From Acetivibrio sp964564015 (lineage in GTDB: Bacteria > Bacillota > Clostridia > Acetivibrionales > Acetivibrionaceae), in contig CAZLZR010000007.1 of NCBI GenBank assembly GCA_964564015.1, forward strand, positions 1 to 64,000: 64,000 bases of DNA. The letters run 5' to 3'. The number at the start of each line of letters is the position of its first letter. The first letter of the stretch is position 1. A program made the position numbers and the translations under genes. A model generated the notes under the pieces. That model did no database searches and had not been told where the DNA came from. It saw only the letters and a list, made by a program, of their open reading frames with translations. Below are positions 33,915 to 40,834 of the stretch, in pieces.

Positions 33915-36900
33915 ATGTTCAAGTCAAAAGTCACAAAGTTTATTTCCTTGGCATTATGTGTATTTCTTTTATGCACATTTATGCAGGTAGGAAGAACGGA
34001 AGCGGCATCTGGATTTACAGTAAGTGTGGCATCAGTGTCAGGTAACAATGGAACAACAATTTCAGTACCCGTAAGTTTTTCAAACGTACCTTCAAATGGT
34101 ATCTGCGCAGCAGATATGACAATCAATTATGATGCAAGCAAGCTTGAATACGTAAGTGGAGAAGCAGGAAGTATAGTAACAAATCCAACAGTAAACTTTG
34201 GAATAAATAAAGAGACAAACGGTAAATTAAGGGTATTATTCCTTGACAACACAATGTCAAACGGATATATCAGCCAGAACGGAGTTTTTACAAATCTTAC
34301 ATTTAAAGTTTTAAATTCCGGAAGTACAAATGTAAGTGTATCCGATGCTACATTTGGGGATAAAAACCTCACTAGCGTGTCTGCAACATTAAGTGCAGGT
34401 TCAATAAATGGTGGTGGAATAACAACACCGGTAGCAACACCTACGAAGACACAAACAGTAGTAACACCAACAAGAACAGTAGCAAATACACCTGTAGTTG
34501 GTAGTGGATTCACAGTAAGTGTAGAATCAGTATCAGCTAGAACCGGTACAACGATAGCAGTACCCGTGAACTTTGCAAGCGTACCTTCAAGCGGAATCTG
34601 TGCGGCAGATATGACAATCACTTATGACGCAAGCAAGCTTGAATATGTAAGCGGAGAAGCAGGAAGTATAGTAACAAATCCGGAGGTAAACTTTGGAATA
34701 AATAAAGAGGAAAACGGTAAATTAAGGGTATTATTCCTTGACAATACAATGTCAAACGGATATATAAGCCAAAACGGATTATTTGTAAGGATTACATTTA
34801 AGGCATTAAACTCAGGTGCAGCAACAGTAAGCCTAAAAGATGCAACATTTGGAGACAAGTCTCTTGCCAATGTATCAGCAAAATTAAATGCAGGAACAAT
34901 AACAATAACTGGCGATACAGTACAAACATCAGTAGTAACACCTACGAAGACACAAACAGTAGTAACGCCAACAAAAACACCAGCAAATACACCTGTAGTT
35001 GGTAGTGGATTCACAGTAAGCGTGGATTCAGCATCAGCTAATAATGGTGCAACATTTGTGTTGCCAGTGTACTTTGCAAACGTACCTTCAAGCGGAATCT
35101 GTGCGGCAGATATGACAATCATTTATGATTCAAGCAAGCTTGAATACATAAGCGGACAAGCAGGAAGCATAGTAACAATTCCGGATGTAAACTTTGGAAT
35201 TAATAAAGAGACAAACGGTAAATTAAGGGTATTATTCCTTGACAACACAATGTCAAACGGATACATAAGCCAAAATGGAGTGTTTGTAAATCTTACATTT
35301 AAGGCATTAAGTTCAGGTGCTGTAACAGTGAGCCTAAGCGATGCAACATTTGGAGATAAGACCCTTGCTAATGTATCAACAAAATTAAACTCAGGGACAG
35401 TAACAATAGGTGGAGGAAACGTACAAACTCCGGTAGTAACACCAGGAAAAACTCCACAAGCATCAAGTACAAATACACAACCAACACCAACATCAGGACC
35501 TCAATCTTCAGGAAGTTTTTCAGTTACTTATAGTGAAAACTCATGGGGTACCGGTGCCACAGTAAATCTGACTATAAAGAATAACGGTTCGTCAGCAGTT
35601 GAAGGCTGGTCAATTAAATTCAATTACTCAGGTGATCAGAAAATAACAAATGCTTGGAACTGTAAATATTCACAAAGTGGTACTACTGTGACAATTACTA
35701 ATGAAATTTATAATGCTAGTCTACCTGCTGGTGGTTCAGTAACAGTTGGATTCAATATTTCATATAGCGGAACTAATACAGCACCAACAGAATTTACTGT
35801 TAATTCCTCATCAGTAAATACAGGAACTCAAACTCCGGTAGCAACACCTACGAAGACACAGACAGTAGTAACACCTACATATACACAAGTAGTAGTAACA
35901 CCAGCAAATACACCTGTAGTTGGTAGTGGATTCACAGTAAGCGTAGATTCAGCATCAGCTAATAATGGTTCAACAATTGTTGTGCCGGTTTCCTTTGCAA
36001 ACGTACCTTCAAGCGGAATTTGTGCAGCAGATATGACAATCAATTATGATGCAAGCAAGCTTGAATACATAAGCGGAGAAGCAGGAAGTATAGTAACAAA
36101 TCCAGAGGTAAACTTTGGAATAAATAAAGAGTCAAACGGTAAATTAAAGGTATTATTCCTTGACAACACAATGTCAAACGGATACATAAGCCAAAACGGA
36201 GTATTTGCGAAGCTTACATTTAGGGCAATAAGCTCAGGTAATGCAACAATAAGCCTTAGTGATGCAACATTTGGAGACAAGAGCCTTGCAAATGTATCAG
36301 CAAAATTAAATGCAGGAACAATAACAATAGGTGGCGGAACAGTACAAACACCGGTAGCAACACCTACTAAGACACAAACAGTAGTAACTCCTACAAATAC
36401 ACAGACAGTAGTAACACCTGTAAAAACACCAGTAGTTGGTAGTGGATTCACAGTAAGCGTAGATTCAGTATCAGCTAATAATGGAACAACATTTGTAGTA
36501 CCAGTGTACTTTGCAAACGTACCTTCAAATGGAATCTGTGCAGCAGATATGACAATCAATTATGATTCAAACAAGCTTGAATACATAAGCGGAGAAGCAG
36601 GAAGCATAGTAACAAATCCAGAGGTAAACTTTGGAATTAATAAAGAGACAAACGGTAAATTGAGGGTATTATTCCTTGACAACACAATGTCAAACGGATA
36701 CATAAGCCAAAATGGAGTATTTGTAAAACTTACATTTAAAGTGATAGCCAATGAAAAAGTTTCAACTGTTGTAAGCATGAACGATGCAACATTTGGAGAC
36801 AAGACTCTTGCTAATGTATCAGCAACATTGACTTCTGGTAAAATAGACTTAAATGGTGGCGGAGCAGTGTCAACACCTGTAACAACTGCACAGCCAACAT

Positions 36901-37220
36901 CCACACCAATACCTCAAACTTCAGGAAGTTTGTCAGCTAGCTACAGTGAAAACTCATGGGGTACTGGTGCTACAGTTAGCATGACAATAAAAAATAATGG
37001 TACCACAGCAGTTGAAGGTTGGACAGTTAATTTCAATTACTCTGGTGACCAGAAAATAACAAATGCTTGGAATTGTAAATATTCACAAAGTGGTACTTCC
37101 GTAACAATTACAAATGAAGCTTATAATGCTAGTATACCTGCTGGTGGTTCAGTAACACTTGGATTTAATATTTCATATACTGGAACCAATACACCACCAA
37201 CTGTATTCTCTGCTAAATAA
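33915..37220 (+). CDS. Cellulosomal scaffoldin: 5 type I-like cohesins and 2 CBM2 modules
   Basis: An 1101-aa secreted protein (signal peptide about 1-31). Module order: cohesin 1 (32-165), cohesin 2 (195-330), cohesin 3 (361-495), CBM2 (530-640), cohesin 4 (668-805), cohesin 5 (838-975), CBM2 (999-1101). Each cohesin has SGICAADMTINYD-type and VLFLDNTMSNGYISQNG-type motifs, and they are joined by Pro/Thr linkers. The CBM2s show the family pattern, with SENSWGTGA, GWSIKFNY and AWNCKYSQSG, and should bind cellulose. There is no dockerin, SLH or sortase signal, so this looks like a free scaffoldin that holds dockerin-bearing enzymes on the substrate. The cohesins are highly similar at the DNA level, which makes the gene prone to recombination. 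GAGGAGG precedes the ATG. Confidence 0.9.
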   Translation: MFKSKVTKFISLALCVFLLCTFMQVGRTEAASGFTVSVASVSGNNGTTISVPVSFSNVPSNGICAADMTINYDASKLEYVSGEAGSIVTNPTVNFGINKETNGKLRVLFLDNTMSNGYISQNGVFTNLTFKVLNSGSTNVSVSDATFGDKNLTSVSATLSAGSINGGGITTPVATPTKTQTVVTPTRTVANTPVVGSGFTVSVESVSARTGTTIAVPVNFASVPSSGICAADMTITYDASKLEYVSGEAGSIVTNPEVNFGINKEENGKLRVLFLDNTMSNGYISQNGLFVRITFKALNSGAATVSLKDATFGDKSLANVSAKLNAGTITITGDTVQTSVVTPTKTQTVVTPTKTPANTPVVGSGFTVSVDSASANNGATFVLPVYFANVPSSGICAADMTIIYDSSKLEYISGQAGSIVTIPDVNFGINKETNGKLRVLFLDNTMSNGYISQNGVFVNLTFKALSSGAVTVSLSDATFGDKTLANVSTKLNSGTVTIGGGNVQTPVVTPGKTPQASSTNTQPTPTSGPQSSGSFSVTYSENSWGTGATVNLTIKNNGSSAVEGWSIKFNYSGDQKITNAWNCKYSQSGTTVTITNEIYNASLPAGGSVTVGFNISYSGTNTAPTEFTVNSSSVNTGTQTPVATPTKTQTVVTPTYTQVVVTPANTPVVGSGFTVSVDSASANNGSTIVVPVSFANVPSSGICAADMTINYDASKLEYISGEAGSIVTNPEVNFGINKESNGKLKVLFLDNTMSNGYISQNGVFAKLTFRAISSGNATISLSDATFGDKSLANVSAKLNAGTITIGGGTVQTPVATPTKTQTVVTPTNTQTVVTPVKTPVVGSGFTVSVDSVSANNGTTFVVPVYFANVPSNGICAADMTINYDSNKLEYISGEAGSIVTNPEVNFGINKETNGKLRVLFLDNTMSNGYISQNGVFVKLTFKVIANEKVSTVVSMNDATFGDKTLANVSATLTSGKIDLNGGGAVSTPVTTAQPTSTPIPQTSGSLSASYSENSWGTGATVSMTIKNNGTTAVEGWTVNFNYSGDQKITNAWNCKYSQSGTSVTITNEAYNASIPAGGSVTLGFNISYTGTNTPPTVFSAK

Positions 37221-37279
37221 CATCTGTAGGACATTAATTTACAGTAAACTATATTAAGTTTATATGGTTGTTGATCAAA

Positions 37280-37326
37280 AAAGCCTGGAAGGTATCAAGA
37301 TGGTACCTTTCAGGCTTTGTTTTTTA
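37280..37326 (+). terminator. Strong rho-independent terminator of the scaffoldin gene
   Basis: AAGCCTGGAAGGTA (37281-37294) pairs with TACCTTTCAGGCTT (37304-37317) as a 14-bp stem with one G-T pair, followed by TGTTTTTT. Confidence 0.92.
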
Positions 37327-37382
37327 AACTAATCAACATATTTTACTTAATATCATTTCTATTAGCAGACTAGTGAATTTAT

Positions 37383-37411
37383 TTTACATATTATCAAACA
37401 TAATGTATACT
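37383..37411 (+). promoter_or_regulatory. Sigma-A-type promoter
   Basis: TTTACA, a 17-base spacer and TATACT, about 30 bases before the next gene. Confidence 0.6.
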
Positions 37412-37442
37412 CAAATTAATAACACTATAGGGGAGACGGAAT

Positions 37443-37952
37443 ATGGGGAAAATTATGTTGATTTTTGATACAACCGATAATATTGATAAATTCAAGATCA
37501 CCGAGAAGTTGAAAGAATTAGCAGAGTTGTCTGAGTTGGCTCTTTACAGGAAAAGGCCGGAAGAGGATATAAAAGAGTTCTTACAAAGCTCCTGTAAGGA
37601 TTATGTCAAAAATATGATAATGAAAACGATAGAAAAAGACATGCTATATACGCCGGTATTGGAACCTGAGGGTTATTTCAGAAACATACACCAGCTTTAT
37701 GAGTTGGATGACTTGGCGAAAAGCTCAGGGGAGATACTTGGGCGGTATATATCAGTTCCTTTCGCTGACGGTAACGCAGTATATCAGATTGTAGCTGAAA
37801 AAGAATTAGAAGTAAGAATAAGGATATGTATAGGTTTGGGTGACGACTGGCAATTGCCTTCTTGGGGCAAGGAGACATGGATAGCTAGGAATTACGCAGA
37901 GGCATTAATTAATAAAAGAGATGAGTTGAATAATTTGTGTGAAATGGAATAG
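37443..37952 (+). CDS. Hypothetical protein
   Basis: A 169-aa soluble protein with no signal or membrane segment. The middle is helical and charged. The C-terminus contains ICIGLGDDWQLPSWGKETWIARNYAEAL. Not recognised. It has its own promoter and precedes the small Cys protein gene by 37 bases, so the two are probably co-transcribed. Confidence 0.6.
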   Translation: MGKIMLIFDTTDNIDKFKITEKLKELAELSELALYRKRPEEDIKEFLQSSCKDYVKNMIMKTIEKDMLYTPVLEPEGYFRNIHQLYELDDLAKSSGEILGRYISVPFADGNAVYQIVAEKELEVRIRICIGLGDDWQLPSWGKETWIARNYAEALINKRDELNNLCEME

Positions 37953-37989
37953 TAAACATGTTAGGTGATGGCAAGAAGGAGGATTTTTG

Positions 37990-38172
37990 GTGAAAAGAAT
38001 AACAAATTGTAATTACTGTGTAAACTATGTTTTTGACGAGGAATACAACTATTACGAATGCCAGGTTGATTTGGATGAGGACGAAATGGTGAGGTTTATG
38101 GGTAAGGCCTTTGACAATTGTCCCTATTTCCAGTTCAATGACGAATATAAGATTGTGAGAAAACAGATATAA
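37990..38172 (+). CDS. Small cysteine-motif protein (DUF6472-like)
   Basis: A 60-aa protein. GTG 37990 is preferred over TTG 37987 because AAGGAGG ends 7 bases upstream. It carries CNYCVNYVFDEEYNYYEC and later CPYFQF, giving four cysteines in a C-x2-C ... C ... C pattern likely to bind a metal. Such short proteins are common in Clostridia as a conserved family of unknown function. Confidence 0.7.
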   Translation: MKRITNCNYCVNYVFDEEYNYYECQVDLDEDEMVRFMGKAFDNCPYFQFNDEYKIVRKQI

Positions 38173-38243
38173 TCTTTTATATTAATTTATAGAATAACAA
38201 ATATGACAGGATGGACAAAAAGTTTGGATACAATTAGTCCGTG

Positions 38244-38272
38244 TTGACACTCAATATTTTTATTGCTATTAT
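38244..38272 (+). promoter_or_regulatory. Strong sigma-A-type promoter
   Basis: A consensus TTGACA, a 17-base spacer and TATTAT, about 60 bases before the immunity-like gene. Confidence 0.75.
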
Positions 38273-38330
38273 AGACAAGTGTATGCAGGTTTGCATAATA
38301 TTTTATTGGAATAATAGGTGAGATGGAAAG

Positions 38331-38549
38331 ATGGAAAAGCTTAGTAAAGAAGATTTGGTACAAATGATCAGGAAAATCAGAAATGGTGAGGGTAGTGACG
38401 AGGAATTCGATAAATGGTTGCAGGAAATAAAGCAGAGTGTTTCACATCCGGAAGTATTTAATATGATAATAAGAAATACAGAAGGTTTGAATGCCGAACA
38501 GATTGCGGACCAACTAATGAACTATAAAACATCTGAGTTTTCATTATAA
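38331..38549 (+). CDS. Colicin/pyocin immunity-like small protein
   Basis: A 72-aa acidic helical protein. The segment IRNGEGSDEEFDKWL followed by SHPEVFNMII matches the pattern of PF01320 (colicin E immunity) proteins, whose N-G-x-S-x-E-E and H-P residues lie on the nuclease-binding helices. Similar short proteins with this pattern are annotated as bacteriocin immunity proteins in many Firmicutes. No matching DNase toxin lies nearby; the toxin-like gene at 10052 is of a different type. It has its own strong promoter. Function is inferred from the family pattern only. Confidence 0.55.
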   Translation: MEKLSKEDLVQMIRKIRNGEGSDEEFDKWLQEIKQSVSHPEVFNMIIRNTEGLNAEQIADQLMNYKTSEFSL

Positions 38550-38641
38550 TCAACCCATAAACAAGTCAATAATCATTAAAAAAAATATCATTTCTAGGTA
38601 AATTACAGGAAGTATATTAATATCGGAAGTATATAATAGAA

Positions 38642-38670
38642 TTGTGAGTTGCACATGAACTATTTATACT
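38642..38670 (+). promoter_or_regulatory. Candidate promoter of leuCD
   Basis: TTGTGA, a 17-base spacer and TATACT. No T-box or leader peptide was found between here and leuC. Confidence 0.5.
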
Positions 38671-38752
38671 ATAGTGCCTTCTCAATAACATATTTGCAGA
38701 TATTCAAATATAGTTGCAGTTATTTAATTATGAAGACAGGAGTTGATGTGAT

Positions 38753-40045
38753 ATGAAATATACAGTAGCGGAAAAAATCTTCAACGCCCATAGAGTTGAT
38801 ATGCCTTTTGAAGATACTCATGTGTTAAAACTTGATGCGGTATTTTGCCACGAAATTACAACGCCCATTGCTATAACAGATCTTCAGGCAAGAGGTATGG
38901 ACAGGGTGTTTGACCCTGATAAGATAAAAGCAGTAATTGACCATGTGACTCCTGCAAAGGATAGTAAAACAGCGGAACAGGGGAAAATACTCCGTGATTG
39001 GGCAAAGAGACATGGAATAAAGGACTTTTTTGATATTGGAAGAAATGGTGTATGTCATGCAATATTCCCTGAAAAAGGGTTTGTAAGACCAGGGTACACT
39101 ATCATAATGGGTGATTCTCATACGTGTACCCACGGAGCGTTTGGGGCGTTTGCAGCAGGGGTGGGTACCACCGACCTTGAAGTTGGAATTTTAAAAGGTG
39201 TTTGTGCTTTTCATTCTCCAAAGACTATAAAAATCCTACTTAATGGAAAACTGAAACCTGGAGTATTTGCAAAAGATGCCATACTTTACGTTATAAAGGA
39301 ATTGACGGTAAATGGTGCCACAAATATGGTAATGGAATTTACCGGGTCTGTAGTGGATGAAATGAGTATGGAAGCGAGAATGACCTTGTGCAATATGGCT
39401 ATTGAAGCAGGTGGAACCTGTGGTATTTGTTATCCTGACATGACAACAGTGGAATACCTCTGGGATTATATAAAAGATGAATTTGAATCTAAGGAAGCAG
39501 CATTGAAAGAGTATTCAAAATGGATATCCGACGAAGGGGCGACTTATGAGAAGGTTTTTGAGTTTGATTTGTCAAATTTGGAGCCGATGGTTACTTTCGG
39601 ATTCAAACCGGATCAGGTCAAGACCGTGAGGGAGATGTCAGGAACAATAATTAACCAGATATATATTGGAAGCTGTACCAATGGACGAATTGAGGATTTG
39701 AGAGTGGCAGCCCAAATACTAAAGGGCAGGAAAATAAGTGATGATGTTCGTGGTATTGTAAGTCCTGCAACGCCTGCAATTTACAGTCAGGCATTAAAAG
39801 AGGGGATAATAGAAATCTTTCAGGATGCAGGATTTTGTGTCACCAACCCTACATGCGGTGCATGTCTTGGTATGAGCAACGGGGTATTGGCTAGCGGTGA
39901 GTCCTGTGCTTCAACCACAAATAGAAACTTCAATGGACGTATGGGCAAAGGTGGAATGGTTCATTTGATGAGCCCTGCTACTGCAGCTGCATCAGCTATC
40001 GAAGGCAGAATAGCTAATTCGGAATTGTTTGATAAAGGCATGTAG
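38753..40045 (+). CDS. leuC: 3-isopropylmalate dehydratase large subunit
   Basis: A 430-aa protein of the aconitase superfamily. The 4Fe-4S cysteines are visible in YIGSCTNGR (about residue 302) and NPTCGACLG (about 365-370), and the substrate loop GDSHTCTHGAFGA lies near 120. With LeuD it isomerises 2-isopropylmalate to 3-isopropylmalate in leucine synthesis. The length fits the LeuC type found in Clostridia and archaea. leuD follows 36 bases downstream; leuA and leuB are not in the window. A related dehydratase (homoaconitase or dimethylmalate dehydratase) is a less likely alternative. Confidence 0.88.
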   Translation: MKYTVAEKIFNAHRVDMPFEDTHVLKLDAVFCHEITTPIAITDLQARGMDRVFDPDKIKAVIDHVTPAKDSKTAEQGKILRDWAKRHGIKDFFDIGRNGVCHAIFPEKGFVRPGYTIIMGDSHTCTHGAFGAFAAGVGTTDLEVGILKGVCAFHSPKTIKILLNGKLKPGVFAKDAILYVIKELTVNGATNMVMEFTGSVVDEMSMEARMTLCNMAIEAGGTCGICYPDMTTVEYLWDYIKDEFESKEAALKEYSKWISDEGATYEKVFEFDLSNLEPMVTFGFKPDQVKTVREMSGTIINQIYIGSCTNGRIEDLRVAAQILKGRKISDDVRGIVSPATPAIYSQALKEGIIEIFQDAGFCVTNPTCGACLGMSNGVLASGESCASTTNRNFNGRMGKGGMVHLMSPATAAASAIEGRIANSELFDKGM

Positions 40046-40081
40046 TTGCTTGGTTTGGAAATCAATCGGGAGGGGATATAA

Positions 40082-40606
40082 ATGAAAACATTTAGCGGAA
40101 AAGTATTGTTTTTAGATAGAAGCGATATAAACACAGATGAAATAATTCCAGCAAAATACCTTACTGAAATAACTAAAGAGGCACTTAAGCCCTATATTCT
40201 GGAGGACTTGATTCTTGAAGGCTTCGATCCGAAAAAGGATATAAAGGATAAAGCAGTAATCATAACCCGTGAGAACTTTGGTTGCGGTTCATCAAGGGAA
40301 CATGCTCCTTGGGCTTTGGAAGTAAATAATATAAACGTTGTAATTGCAGAGAGTTTTGCAAGAATATTCAGGCAGAACATGTACAACTGCGGAATGTTTG
40401 CTATTGAGCTTCCTAAAGACAAAATTGACTATCTCTTTGGCACATACGCAAAAAAGGATGTCACTCTTACTGTAGAAGTGGATAGAGATAAAATTATTGT
40501 TGAATGTGAAGGAAAATCGGAAGAAATTGATTTTAAAGTTGGAGAATTTGATAAGACCTTGGTAAAAGAAGGCGGATGGGTAGGTTACGCTGATAAAAAG
40601 TATTGA
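40082..40606 (+). CDS. leuD: 3-isopropylmalate dehydratase small subunit
   Basis: A 174-aa swivelling-domain subunit. RSDINTDEIIPAKYL (about 13-27) and ENFGCGSSREHAPWAL (about 62-77) are hallmark motifs of LeuD. It pairs with the upstream LeuC. GGAGGGG precedes the ATG. A terminator follows at 40651. Confidence 0.9.
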   Translation: MKTFSGKVLFLDRSDINTDEIIPAKYLTEITKEALKPYILEDLILEGFDPKKDIKDKAVIITRENFGCGSSREHAPWALEVNNINVVIAESFARIFRQNMYNCGMFAIELPKDKIDYLFGTYAKKDVTLTVEVDRDKIIVECEGKSEEIDFKVGEFDKTLVKEGGWVGYADKKY

Positions 40607-40650
40607 TTTTGGTAGGTTTAAACGAAGATGTTCATAGAAATATATAAATG

Positions 40651-40695
40651 GGAGTGATACCGGCTTGAAAAAGCAGGTAGCACTCTCTTTTTGAT
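40651..40695 (+). terminator. Terminator of leuCD
   Basis: GAGTG (40652-40656) pairs with CACTC (40681-40685), with an inner TACC/GGTA stem, followed by TCTTTTTG. Confidence 0.65.
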
Positions 40696-40746
40696 AGATA
40701 CGGTACTAAAGTATCTAAAACAGCTGTCTGTGCTGTGGACTTATAA

Positions 40747-40775
40747 TTGAAAAAAGGGTGAAATTATGATAAAAT
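40747..40775 (+). promoter_or_regulatory. Sigma-A-type promoter of the SLH gene
   Basis: TTGAAA, a 17-base spacer and TAAAAT, about 60 bases before the start codon. Confidence 0.6.
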
Positions 40776-40834
40776 ATTTACTTATATGAAAGATTTTCAA
40801 ATTTATTGTTAAATATATCTAAGGGGTGGATTCT

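Noticed and set aside
34127..36904. Series of similar reverse-strand open frames of 71-171 codons
   Set aside because: They are antisense shadows of the repeated cohesin modules; they lack ribosome binding sites and end at the same repeated place in each cohesin.
33915..37220. CRISPR-like repeats
   Set aside because: The repeats are long, in frame and coding (cohesins and Pro/Thr linkers), not short repeats with unique spacers.
38550..38752. T-box or leader-peptide attenuator before leuC
   Set aside because: No T-box core sequence, no run of Leu codons and no terminator hairpin are visible.
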